DNA of 64,000 bases from Betaproteobacteria bacterium (GTDB lineage: Bacteria > Pseudomonadota > Gammaproteobacteria > Burkholderiales > Ga0077523), in the NCBI GenBank assembly GCA_016713305.1, contig JADJPK010000020.1, forward strand, positions 1 to 64,000. Reading direction: 5' to 3'. The translations under genes were made by a program, and so were the position numbers. Position 1 is the stretch's first letter. Each line of letters begins with the position of its first letter. The notes beneath the pieces were generated by a model. The model made no database searches. It worked only from the letters and a program-made list of their open reading frames with translations, and was not told the DNA's origin. Shown here piece after piece: positions 36,655 to 45,188 of this stretch.

Positions 36655-37896
36655 ATGGCCTACCAACTCCTCCGATTCGCCCTGAGCCGTGAGCATCCCG
36701 AGCCGCGCATGTTCCGGCGGCCCGATCGGCTGAAGAGCAGTTACGACGTGGTGATCATCGGCGGCGGCGGCCACGGGCTGTCGAGCGCCTACTATCTGGC
36801 GCGGGACCACGGCATCCGCAACGTCGCGGTCCTGGAGCGGGGCTACATCGGGGGCGGCAACACCGGCCGCAACACGACGATCATCCGGTCCAACTACCTC
36901 ACGCCCGAAGGCGTGGCGTTCTACGACGAATCCGTGCGGCTGTGGCAGGACCTGTCCGCGGACTTCGATCTCAACCTCTTCTATGCCAACAGGGGCCACT
37001 TCACGCTGGCCCACACTGATTCCGCCGTGCGCACCATGCGCTGGCGCGCCGAGGTCAACAAGCACCTGGGCGTCGACAGCGAACTGGTGGGGCCGGACGC
37101 GGTCAAGGCGGCCAGCCCGCAGATCGATATCACCTGCGGCGGTCATGCGCCCATCCTGGGGGCGCTGTATCACGCGCCCGGTTCCATCGCCCGGCACGAT
37201 GCCGTGGCCTGGGGTTACGGACGCGGCGCCGATCGGCGCGGGGTGGAGATCCACCAGAAGACCGAAGTCACCGCCATCGACGTGCAGGGTGGCAAGGTGA
37301 GGGGCGTCCATACGAACCAGGGCTACATCGCCACGAACAAGGTGCTTTGCGCGGTAGCGGGATTCACGCCGAGGGTGACGCACATGGTGGGTCTCACCAC
37401 GCCCATCTACGTGCACCCGTTGCAGGCGATGGTGAGCGAGCCGATGAAGCCATGGCTCGATCCGATCCTGGTGTCCGGCAGCCTGCACATCTACGTGAGC
37501 CAGTCCGCCCGCGGCGAACTGGTGATGGGCGCGTCGCTCGACCCCTACGAGGTCCAGTCGACACGCTCGACCCTGGACTTCGTGGAGGGGTTGTCGGCGC
37601 ACATGCTGGACATGTTCCCCTTCCTGTCGAACGTCCGCGTGAACAGGCAGTGGGCCGGCATGGCGGACATGACGCCCGATTTCGCGCCCATCCTCGGCAA
37701 GACACCGGTCGAGGGGTTCTATCTCGATGCGGGTTGGGGCACCTGTGGATTCAAGGCCACGCCCGTGTGCGGCAAGACCATGTCCTACACCGTCGCCAAC
37801 GACCGCAATCATCCGCTCATCGAGGGTTTCAACCTCTCGCGCTTCGAGACCTATCAGCTCACGGGAGAGAAGGGGGCTGCAAGTGTTGGTCATTGA
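36655..37896 (+). CDS. mgdA: N-methylglutamate dehydrogenase subunit A (SoxB-like)
   Basis: A 413-residue flavoprotein subunit homologous to the beta subunit of heterotetrameric sarcosine oxidase. The dinucleotide fold is VVIIGGGGHGLSSAYYLA (about 32–49) with LERGYIGGGNTGRNTTIIRSNY after it, ARHDAVAWGYG in the region of the known covalent flavin His of the family, and a C-terminal DAGWGTCGFKATP. With MgdBCD it oxidises N-methylglutamate to glutamate, passing the methyl group to tetrahydrofolate. The assignment as N-methylglutamate dehydrogenase and not sarcosine oxidase rests on the adjacent gmaS and mgsABC. Confidence 0.92.
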   Translation: MAYQLLRFALSREHPEPRMFRRPDRLKSSYDVVIIGGGGHGLSSAYYLARDHGIRNVAVLERGYIGGGNTGRNTTIIRSNYLTPEGVAFYDESVRLWQDLSADFDLNLFYANRGHFTLAHTDSAVRTMRWRAEVNKHLGVDSELVGPDAVKAASPQIDITCGGHAPILGALYHAPGSIARHDAVAWGYGRGADRRGVEIHQKTEVTAIDVQGGKVRGVHTNQGYIATNKVLCAVAGFTPRVTHMVGLTTPIYVHPLQAMVSEPMKPWLDPILVSGSLHIYVSQSARGELVMGASLDPYEVQSTRSTLDFVEGLSAHMLDMFPFLSNVRVNRQWAGMADMTPDFAPILGKTPVEGFYLDAGWGTCGFKATPVCGKTMSYTVANDRNHPLIEGFNLSRFETYQLTGEKGAASVGH

Positions 37897-37917
37897 TTCT
37901 GGCCGCAGGAGAGGGTC

Positions 37918-38190
37918 ATGAAACTGCTCACCTGTCCGGTGAACGGACCCAGGCCCGTTTCCGAGTTCGTCTACGGCGGCGAAGTGCGTCCCATGCCGGC
38001 TTCAGACTGCAGCGACCCCGAGTGGGCCCGCTATGTCTTTCACCGTAGCGGCATTCCCGGCATCAAGATCGAGTGGTGGTATCACACCGCCAGCGGCACG
38101 TGGTTCCACGCGGAGCGCGATGTCGTCGCCGACCGGGTGATCCGCACCTGGCTCCCCGGTGAAGGCTCCATGGAGGTGGGCGGAGCATGA
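37918..38190 (+). CDS. mgdB: N-methylglutamate dehydrogenase subunit B (SoxD-like)
   Basis: A 90-residue small subunit homologous to sarcosine oxidase delta. It keeps the core GGEVRPMPASDCSDPEWARYVFHR and the WFHAERD region. The SoxD zinc site normally uses CPxCG near the N-terminus and a C-terminal His/Cys pair. Here the start reads CPVNG, so the second Cys is Asn, and the later segment is HTASGTWF with no Cys. The structural zinc is therefore probably lost or bound differently. The stop overlaps the mgdC start by 4 nt. Confidence 0.88.
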   Translation: MKLLTCPVNGPRPVSEFVYGGEVRPMPASDCSDPEWARYVFHRSGIPGIKIEWWYHTASGTWFHAERDVVADRVIRTWLPGEGSMEVGGA

Positions 38191-41087
38191 CCGACCGTCT
38201 GCCACCTCTGCCTGGCGAGTGGATCGACCGCCAGCGCCCGATCGATTTCCGCTTCGAGGGCCGCGCGTACCGCGGCTTCGAAGGCGACGTTCCCAGCAGC
38301 GCACTCTGGGCCGCCGGGGTGCGCGTGCTCGGCCGCAGCTTCAAGTACCACCGGCCCCGTGGCGTGCTGAGCATGGCCCAGCACGACGTGAACACGCTGA
38401 TGCAGGCGGGACAGCGTCTGAATCTTCGGGCCGATGTCGAAGCGCTGGAAGCCGGCATGGATCTGCAGGCAGTCAACACGTCCGGAGGCGTGGACGGGGA
38501 CAGGCTGCGGATCCTCGACCGGCTTGGGGCTTTCCTTCCCGTCGGCTTCTACTACAAGGCTTTCCACAAGCCGGCGCGGTTCGCGGATGCCTGGGAGAAG
38601 GTGTTCCGCCGGTTGACCGGGCTGGGCCGCCTGGACTTCGCCACGCCGCACATCCGCACGCCCAAGCGTTACGACTTCGCGGACGTCCTTGTCATCGGCG
38701 GCGGCCCCTCGGGACTCCAGGCTGCGCTGGCGGCGGGCCGTGCGGGGGCGAAGGTCGTGCTGGTGGACGAGAACGCCAGGCTGGGCGGCAGTCTCGGTTA
38801 TCAGCGGGGGGGTACCGCGGGAGGTTCAAACACGCTCGACCGGCTGCTCAGGGAGCTGGCGGATCTGCCGAACGTGAGCCTGCGCCCGGGAACGCTCGCG
38901 GCGGGCTGGTACACCGACCACTGGGTGCCTCTGATCGACAGGGCGCGCATGACCAAGATGCGCGCCCGTGCCGTGATCGTCGCTCAGGGTGCATTCGAGC
39001 AACCGGCGGTCTTCCGCAACAACGATCTGCCGGGCGTCATGCTCGCCTCGGCAGCGCAGCGCCTCATCTACCGGTACGCCGTGAAGCCTGCGCATCGCGC
39101 CATCGTGTTTACGGCCAATGCCGAAGGCTACGAGGCGGCGCTCGACATGAACGCGCATGGTGTGGCCGTGGCGGCGGTGGTCGATCTTCGCGCGGCCGGG
39201 CAAGGCGGATCGCTGCAGGACAGGGTGGAACGGGCGCGCATTCCGGTGCTGGCGGGCCACGCCGTGTTCGAGGCGCGGGGCGGCGATGACCGCCTGACGG
39301 AGGTCGTGGTGTGTCCGATCGACGCGCAGGGCCGGGTCGACACGGCGTCGCCCAAGCGCATCGCCTGCGACGGTCTCATGATGAGCACGGGATGGGCACC
39401 TGCCGCGGCGCTTCTGTACCAGTCCGGATGCCGCATGATCTACGACGAGAGCGTCGCGCAGTTCGTGCCCGAGGCGTTGGCACCGGGCATGTACGCCGCG
39501 GGAAGGGCCAACGGTGTTCACGGTCTGGAAGCCCGCCTGGCCGATGGCGAGCGCGCGGGGCGCGAGGCGGCACGCGGCCTTGGCCTGGAGGTGCCGGAAG
39601 CGGCGCCGGTGATGAGAGGTCCGGCAGGGGCTTCCCATGCCTGGCCCATCATCGAACACCCCGCCGGAAAGAACTTCCTCGATTTCGACGAAGACTTGCA
39701 GGTGAGGGATTTCCTCAACGCCGCGCAGGAGGGCTTCGACAACATCGAACTGCTGAAGCGCTACACGACCGTGGGCATGGGGCCGTCCCAGGGCAAGCAT
39801 TCGAACATGAATGCGATCCGCATTCTCGCGCGGGTGCTGGGAGCCAGCCCGGGAGACGTGGGCAGCACGACCGCGCGGCCGTTCTTTCACCCGGTGCCGA
39901 TGTCGCACCTCGCCGGCCGGGGATTCGACCCGCGGCGGCAGACGCCCATGCATGACCGGCACGAAGCGCTGGGTGCGCAGTGGATGCCCGCGGGGCTGTG
40001 GCTGCGGCCCGAGTACTACGCGGCGGACGGGGCCACCAAGCAGGCCCAGGTGCAGGCCGAGGTGCACGCCGTGCGCAACGGGGTGGGACTCATCGACGTC
40101 GGAACGCTGGGGAAGATCGAGCTTTTCGGACCGGATGCCGCCGAGTTTCTGGAACGCGTCTATACCGGGCGTTTCGCGAACCTGAAGGTGGGCATGACCC
40201 GCTACTGCGCCATGCTCGACGAGTCGGGTGTCGTCATCGACGATGGCGTGGTCGCGCGGATCGCCGAAGAGCACTGGTACTTCACGACCACGACCACCGG
40301 GGCGGCGGTCGTCTATCGCGAGCTGCAGCGGTGGAACGCACAGTGGAACCTGCGGGTGGGTCTCGTCAATGCGACGGGGGCACACGCGGCCGTGAATCTC
40401 GCCGGCCCGAAGTCCCGCCAGATGCTGCGGCAACTGACGGACATCGACCTGGACAGCGCAGCATTTCCCTATCTCGGTGTCCGCCGGGGAGCGGTGGCCG
40501 GCATTCCGGCGCGGCTGATGCGCGTGGGCTTCGTCGGCGAACTCGGCTACGAGATCCACGTGCCCGCCGAGTACGGCGCGGCGCTGTGGGATGCGCTCAT
40601 GGAAGCGGGCAAGCCGTTCGGGCTCAAGCCCTTCGGTGTCGAAGCTCAGCGGGTGCTGCGGCTGGAGAAGGGCCACATCATCATCGGCCAGGACACCGAT
40701 GGCCTCACCACCCCCGACGAGGTCGGGCTGGGCTGGGCGCTCAAGCTCGACAAGCCGTTCTTCGTGGGTCAACGCAGCGTGCAGATCGTGCGCGCGCGCG
40801 GACTCCGGCAGCAATTGGTGGGATTCGAACTGGAACAGGGCGCGGCAACGGTGCCGAAGGAGTGCCACCTCGTCATACGGGACGGCGCAATCGCAGGCCG
40901 GGTGACGAGCATCGTGGAAAGCCGAAGCGTGGGCCGCACCGTGGGTCTGGCCTTCGTTGCCCCGGGCATGACCGACACCGGCACGCGCTTCACCATCCGT
41001 GCCGAGGGGGGCGTGATGGTGAACGCCACCGTCGTGCCTATCCCCTTCTACGACCCTGCCGGCGAGCGGCAGAAGAGCCCGGATTGA
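38187..41087 (+). CDS. mgdC: N-methylglutamate dehydrogenase subunit C (SoxA-like)
   Basis: A 966-residue alpha-type subunit. The N-terminal 2Fe-2S-like fold without cysteines (GRSFKYHRPRGVLSM, about 49–63) precedes an NAD/FAD-binding domain with DVLVIGGGPSGLQAALAAGRAG (about 168–189) and VDENARLGGS, then a C-terminal GcvT-like aminomethyltransferase region (about 590–960) with GLIDVGTLGKIELFGPDAAEFLERVYT and LRLEKGHIIIGQDTDGLTTPDE. The C-terminal part binds tetrahydrofolate and captures the methyl group as methylene-tetrahydrofolate. Length is normal for SoxA/MgdC. Confidence 0.93.
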   Translation: MTDRLPPLPGEWIDRQRPIDFRFEGRAYRGFEGDVPSSALWAAGVRVLGRSFKYHRPRGVLSMAQHDVNTLMQAGQRLNLRADVEALEAGMDLQAVNTSGGVDGDRLRILDRLGAFLPVGFYYKAFHKPARFADAWEKVFRRLTGLGRLDFATPHIRTPKRYDFADVLVIGGGPSGLQAALAAGRAGAKVVLVDENARLGGSLGYQRGGTAGGSNTLDRLLRELADLPNVSLRPGTLAAGWYTDHWVPLIDRARMTKMRARAVIVAQGAFEQPAVFRNNDLPGVMLASAAQRLIYRYAVKPAHRAIVFTANAEGYEAALDMNAHGVAVAAVVDLRAAGQGGSLQDRVERARIPVLAGHAVFEARGGDDRLTEVVVCPIDAQGRVDTASPKRIACDGLMMSTGWAPAAALLYQSGCRMIYDESVAQFVPEALAPGMYAAGRANGVHGLEARLADGERAGREAARGLGLEVPEAAPVMRGPAGASHAWPIIEHPAGKNFLDFDEDLQVRDFLNAAQEGFDNIELLKRYTTVGMGPSQGKHSNMNAIRILARVLGASPGDVGSTTARPFFHPVPMSHLAGRGFDPRRQTPMHDRHEALGAQWMPAGLWLRPEYYAADGATKQAQVQAEVHAVRNGVGLIDVGTLGKIELFGPDAAEFLERVYTGRFANLKVGMTRYCAMLDESGVVIDDGVVARIAEEHWYFTTTTTGAAVVYRELQRWNAQWNLRVGLVNATGAHAAVNLAGPKSRQMLRQLTDIDLDSAAFPYLGVRRGAVAGIPARLMRVGFVGELGYEIHVPAEYGAALWDALMEAGKPFGLKPFGVEAQRVLRLEKGHIIIGQDTDGLTTPDEVGLGWALKLDKPFFVGQRSVQIVRARGLRQQLVGFELEQGAATVPKECHLVIRDGAIAGRVTSIVESRSVGRTVGLAFVAPGMTDTGTRFTIRAEGGVMVNATVVPIPFYDPAGERQKSPD

Positions 41088-41094
41088 TCCCGAG

Positions 41095-41763
41095 ATGAAT
41101 GCTCCTCGATCGAGTGCATTGCACGTGTCTCTCAAGGCGAGAGGGGCACGCTTCGATACGCTGCTCGACATGCCGGCTGCCGTTCAGGTGGCGGACACTG
41201 ACGCCGAACGGGCGGCCGTCCTGGGCATCGCGGACGTCTCGTGTCTTCGCCGCATCGGACTCAAGGGTCCGCGGGCGGGTGAGTGGCTGAGCCAGCGGGG
41301 CGTTGCCGTTCCCGCAGACCCGAATTCGTGGGTGCCGGTGGAGGGAGGGCTTGTCGCCCGGCTGGCACGCACCGAGTTTCTGGTGGAGGACGGTCCGGGC
41401 GCGTCGACGGTCACGCGGATCGCGGGCGAGCTGGAATCGGGTCTGGAAGGTGTGTATCCCGTGTGGCGGCAGGATTGCGCGCTTCTGCTGGCGGGAGAGC
41501 GTGTCATGGATCTCCTGCGCGAGACGTGCAATGTGGATTTCGCCTCGTCCGCGCATGCCGGCGAGGCCGTGACGCTCACGCAGATGGTGGGCGTTTCCGT
41601 CACCGTCCTGCGGCAGCAGGTGGGCAGCCGTGCGTGCCATCGCGTGTGGTGCGACTACAGCGCAGGGGTCTACCTCTGGGAGACGCTCACGGGCATTGCA
41701 GAGGAAATGGGCGGGGGTGCCGTGGGCATCGCCGCGGCGTGGCCGGCGCTCGTGGCTGGCTGA
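41095..41763 (+). CDS. mgdD: N-methylglutamate dehydrogenase subunit D (SoxG-like)
   Basis: A 222-residue gamma-type subunit of the heterotetramer, with the aminomethyltransferase-like fold seen in SoxG. Recognisable parts are VLGIADVSCLRRIGLKGPRAGEWLSQRG, ALLLAGERVMDLLRETCNVDF, and VWCDYSAGVYLWETLTGIAEEMGGG. It starts 7 nt after mgdC and is 40 nt before gmaS. SoxG-type subunits are less conserved, and the assignment relies partly on gene order. Confidence 0.88.
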   Translation: MNAPRSSALHVSLKARGARFDTLLDMPAAVQVADTDAERAAVLGIADVSCLRRIGLKGPRAGEWLSQRGVAVPADPNSWVPVEGGLVARLARTEFLVEDGPGASTVTRIAGELESGLEGVYPVWRQDCALLLAGERVMDLLRETCNVDFASSAHAGEAVTLTQMVGVSVTVLRQQVGSRACHRVWCDYSAGVYLWETLTGIAEEMGGGAVGIAAAWPALVAG

Positions 41764-41802
41764 GACGAACGAAGGTCACCCGTATCAGGAGAGGGAAGGG
41801 CA

Positions 41803-43137
41803 ATGACACCGGAACAGGCGAGCAAATTCTTCGACGAGCACAAGATCAAGTACATCCTGGCGCAATTCGTCGACATCCACGGCTCCGCGAAAGCCAAGGC
41901 GGTGCCGGTCGAGCACCTCAAGATGGTGCTGGGCGACGGCGCAGGATTCGCCGGCTTCGCGCTCTGGGGGTTCGGCATGGGTCCCCAGGGACCGGACTAC
42001 ATGGCCGTGGGCGATCTGGACAGCCTGCAGCCCATTCCCTGGATGCCTGGCTATGCCCGCATGTGCACGTGGGGGCACGTCAACGGCAAGCCCTATTCGT
42101 ACGATTGCCGGACCGCGCTCAAGGTGCAGCTCGACAAGCTTGCCCAGAAAGGCATGACGCTCTACACCGGCATCGAACCGGAATTCATGCTCCTGAAGCG
42201 CGGCCCCGATGGTCGCGTGGTGCCCGCCGACGACACCGACACGCTCGAGAAGCCCTGTTACGACTACAAGGGCCTGGCACGCCAGTCGGAGTTCCTCGAC
42301 CGTCTGGTGCAGAGCACTCGGGCGGTGGGAATCGACGTCTATCAGATCGACCACGAGGACGCGAACGGGCAGTTCGAGGTGAACTTCACCTACGGTGATG
42401 CCATGAGCTCGGCCGACCGGGTGATCTTCCTCAAGATGGCAGCGTCGGAGATCGCGCACCAGATGGGACTCATCGCGACCTTCATGCCCAAGCCTTTCTC
42501 CAACCGGACCGGCACCGGCGCGCACTTCCATCTGTCCATCGGCAACTTGCAGAAGAGCAATCTGTTCCACGACGATTCGGATCCGCGCGGGCTGGGCCTG
42601 TCGAAGATGGGGTACCAGTTCCTGGCCGGTCTGCTCAAGCATGCGCGCGGCCTGACGGCCCTTTGCGCTCCGACGGTCAACTCCTACAAGCGCCTGGTGG
42701 TGGGGCGCGCCCTGTCGGGCGCAACGTGGGCGCCGGCGTACATCACCTACGGCAACAACAACCGGACCTGCATGGTGCGGGTCCCCTATGGACGCCTCGA
42801 AATGCGTCTGCCCGATGGTGCGGTCAATCCGTATCTCGCCACGATCGCCATTCTCGCGGCGGGTCTCGACGGCATCGAACATGGCCTCGACCCGGGCGAA
42901 CCGAACAACACCAATCTCTACGAGTGGAGCCCCGAGCAGCTCCGGGAAGCGGGCATCGGCGTGCTGCCTCAGAACCTGAACGAGTCGCTCGATGCGCTGG
43001 AGGCGGACACCGTCCTCACGGACGCGATCGGCAGCGATCTCGCGCAGGAATTCCTCAGGCTGAAGCGGATGGAGTGGGTGGAGTACCAGCGCCACGTCTC
43101 GGCGTGGGAAGTGGACCGGTACCTGGAATTCTTCTAG
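41803..43137 (+). CDS. gmaS: gamma-glutamylmethylamide synthetase
   Basis: A 444-residue glutamine-synthetase-fold ligase that joins methylamine to glutamate with ATP, forming gamma-glutamylmethylamide. Motifs are TGIEPEFMLL, IDVYQIDHEDANGQFEVNF, TGTGAHFHLSIG, LTALCAPTVNSYKRL and NRTCMVRVPYGRLEMRLPDGAVNPYL, covering the metal, ATP and glutamate sites. GmaS rather than ordinary GlnA or GlnT is indicated by the mgd and mgs genes on either side. A GGGAAGGG ribosome site lies before ATG 41803. Confidence 0.93.
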   Translation: MTPEQASKFFDEHKIKYILAQFVDIHGSAKAKAVPVEHLKMVLGDGAGFAGFALWGFGMGPQGPDYMAVGDLDSLQPIPWMPGYARMCTWGHVNGKPYSYDCRTALKVQLDKLAQKGMTLYTGIEPEFMLLKRGPDGRVVPADDTDTLEKPCYDYKGLARQSEFLDRLVQSTRAVGIDVYQIDHEDANGQFEVNFTYGDAMSSADRVIFLKMAASEIAHQMGLIATFMPKPFSNRTGTGAHFHLSIGNLQKSNLFHDDSDPRGLGLSKMGYQFLAGLLKHARGLTALCAPTVNSYKRLVVGRALSGATWAPAYITYGNNNRTCMVRVPYGRLEMRLPDGAVNPYLATIAILAAGLDGIEHGLDPGEPNNTNLYEWSPEQLREAGIGVLPQNLNESLDALEADTVLTDAIGSDLAQEFLRLKRMEWVEYQRHVSAWEVDRYLEFF

Positions 43138-43311
43138 ACCCGGGTTCCGGCGAAGCGCTCTTTCCGCGGCATCGCGCGTAGCGGGCGGACAAAGCGGCGG
43201 ATGGGTTGGGCAGTGAAGGAAGCGTCGGCCGCCGGTGGCGGAGACCGATGACTCGATGCGCCGCGGCGGGGTGGGCAGGGCCGCGGAAGTGAAGCAAGGA
43301 GGTGACGGACG

Positions 43312-44208
43312 ATGTGTGGAATCGTTGGATTGTTGATCAAGAACCCAGCGCTGCGCGGGCAGCTCGGCGCGTGGATGGTGCCCATGCTGGGCGAGATGGC
43401 CGCACGCGGTCCCGAATCGGCGGGCATGGCCGTGTTCACCCAGGCGCTTCCTTCCGGCCAGCGGAAGTACAGCCTGCATGCGCCGGCGTGGGATTACGAC
43501 TGGGGCGCGTTCGAAGGCGAGTTCGTCAAGCGTTTCGGACCGGAAGCGGAACTGGGCGTGTGTGGCAATCACGCCATCCTCACCTGCGATGAGCCGCTCG
43601 ACAAGGTGAAGCCCTGGGTCAAGGCGAGCCATCCGGCACTGCATCTCCTGTCGGCGGGGAAGACGATGGACATCTACAAGGACATCGGCCATCCCTCCAC
43701 GGTGGCGGAACGCTACGGATTCTCGGCCCTGACGGGTACGCACCTCGTGGGACACACCCGCATGGCCACGGAGTCCGCCGTGACGCCTGACCGGGCGCAT
43801 CCCTTCACGGCGGGCGAAGACTTCTGCCTGGTCCACAACGGGACCATCTCCAACCCCTTCATGATCCGCCGCCGGCTCGAGCACCACGGCATCGTGTTCG
43901 ACACCGACAACGACACCGAGGCCGCGTGCCGCTATCTCGAGTGGCGGATGCAGGAGGGCGACGATCTCGAAACAGCGCTCACGCGCGGGTTCGAGGAACT
44001 GGACGGCTTCTATACCTTCCTCATCGGGACCGGGGACAAGCTGGCGCTCGTGCGCGATGCGTTCGCCTGCAAGCCCGCGGTGGTCGCCGAGACCGACGAC
44101 TACGTTGCCATCGCCTCCGAATTCCGCGCGCTGGCACATCTTCCCGGTGTGGACAACGCCAGGCTGTTCGAACCCATGCCCGAGGAGCTGTACGTATGGA
44201 AAGTGTGA
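43312..44208 (+). CDS. mgsA: N-methylglutamate synthase subunit A (GlxB-type amidotransferase)
   Basis: A 298-residue class II glutamine-amidotransferase-like subunit. The catalytic Cys2 is in MCGIVGLL, with GHTRMATESAV and FCLVHNGTISNPFMIRR as further core motifs. In the N-methylglutamate pathway this subunit cleaves gamma-glutamylmethylamide and channels methylamine to the synthase. A near-perfect AAGGAGGTGA ribosome site precedes the ATG. Unusually for this tight operon, 174 nt separate it from gmaS. Confidence 0.92.
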   Translation: MCGIVGLLIKNPALRGQLGAWMVPMLGEMAARGPESAGMAVFTQALPSGQRKYSLHAPAWDYDWGAFEGEFVKRFGPEAELGVCGNHAILTCDEPLDKVKPWVKASHPALHLLSAGKTMDIYKDIGHPSTVAERYGFSALTGTHLVGHTRMATESAVTPDRAHPFTAGEDFCLVHNGTISNPFMIRRRLEHHGIVFDTDNDTEAACRYLEWRMQEGDDLETALTRGFEELDGFYTFLIGTGDKLALVRDAFACKPAVVAETDDYVAIASEFRALAHLPGVDNARLFEPMPEELYVWKV

Positions 44209-44918
44209 TGCAGCATCAGCCGGTGGGAACCGAGGTGAAGGAGTTCGACCTCGAGCGGCAGAGCGTGCGGGACCTCAACCAGTTCCTGCATCACGGCCTG
44301 GAAGGAAGCGCGATCCGCAGCATCGAGATCGCCAATCCGGGCGGCAGGCACGCGATTGCCGCAGGTGTGAATCATCCGGTGGACATCGAGGTGCGCGGGC
44401 ACGGCGGCTATTACCTGGCAGGCATGAACAAGCACGCGAACGTCACCGTGTACGGCAATGTGGGCTGGGGCGTCGCCGAGAACATGATGTCCGGTTCCGT
44501 GCGGGTGAAGGGTTTCGCCTCGGAGTCTGCGGGTGCGAGCGGACACGGCGGAACGCTGATCATCGAGGGCGATGCGAGCTTGCGATGCGGCATCTCGATG
44601 AAGGGGATCGACATCGTGGTCGGCGGCGATATCGGGAACTACTCGGCCTTCATGGCGCAGGCAGGCCACCTGCTCGTGTGCGGCGACGCGGGGCACGCGC
44701 TCGGCGATTCCATCTACGAGGCGGTGATCTACGTGCGCGGGCGGATCAAATCGCTGGGCGCCGATGCGCGCGAGGAGGCGATGACGGACGCCGACTACGC
44801 GAAAGTGGCGCAACTCCTGGGCAAGGCAGGTTTCGACCACAACCCCCGCGAGTTCAAGCGGGTCGCCTCGGCACGGCAGCTCTATCACTGGAATGCGGAT
44901 GCCAATCAGGAGTACTAG
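44196..44918 (+). CDS. mgsB: N-methylglutamate synthase subunit B (GlxC-type)
   Basis: A 240-residue right-handed beta-helix subunit related to the C-terminal (GXGXG) domain of glutamate synthase. Repeated glycine motifs include VRGHGGYYLAGMNKHANVTVYGNVGWGVAENMMSG and GHGGTLIIEGDASLRCGISMKG. The start ATG at 44196, with GAGGAG 8 nt upstream, overlaps the mgsA end by 13 nt; a second ATG overlaps the mgsA stop at 44208. It holds the other subunits together in glutamate-synthase-like enzymes. Confidence 0.9.
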   Translation: MESVMQHQPVGTEVKEFDLERQSVRDLNQFLHHGLEGSAIRSIEIANPGGRHAIAAGVNHPVDIEVRGHGGYYLAGMNKHANVTVYGNVGWGVAENMMSGSVRVKGFASESAGASGHGGTLIIEGDASLRCGISMKGIDIVVGGDIGNYSAFMAQAGHLLVCGDAGHALGDSIYEAVIYVRGRIKSLGADAREEAMTDADYAKVAQLLGKAGFDHNPREFKRVASARQLYHWNADANQEY

Positions 44919-45188
44919 ACCCGATCCGAGAGGCGCGAAGCGCACGAATCTCCCCTCTCCTTCAGGCCGGGGCCCCGGAAGCGAGGGGGGGGGGGGGGAG
45001 GGACGGAGGGCGGTGTCCGGGGCGAAGCCCTCGAATCGCCCTCCTTCAGCCGGGGTGGAGTAGAGGGGCGGGGGTGAAGGTGGGTGTCGGGTGCACGGTC
45101 ACCGGGATCATTTCTGATCGGGGAGCGCTTTGCGCACGATTGGACCAGGCAATCAAGGCAGGCGTGGCCTGCCGCAACGGAAGACGGA
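44919..45188. other. mgsB–mgsC spacer with a 14-G run
   Basis: A 270-nt gap inside an otherwise compact operon. It has an uninterrupted run of 14 G at 44985–44998 and two similar pyrimidine/GC-rich segments, CTCTCCTTCAGGCCGGGGCC near 44956 and CCTCCTTCAGCCGGGGTGG near 45040. I see no ORF. It could be a repeat-derived insertion or a structured leader. Confidence 0.6.

Noticed and set aside
36655..41763. Reading the mgdABCD genes as sarcosine oxidase soxBDAG
   Set aside because: Sequence alone is compatible, but gmaS and mgsABC in the same operon make N-methylglutamate dehydrogenase the better reading.
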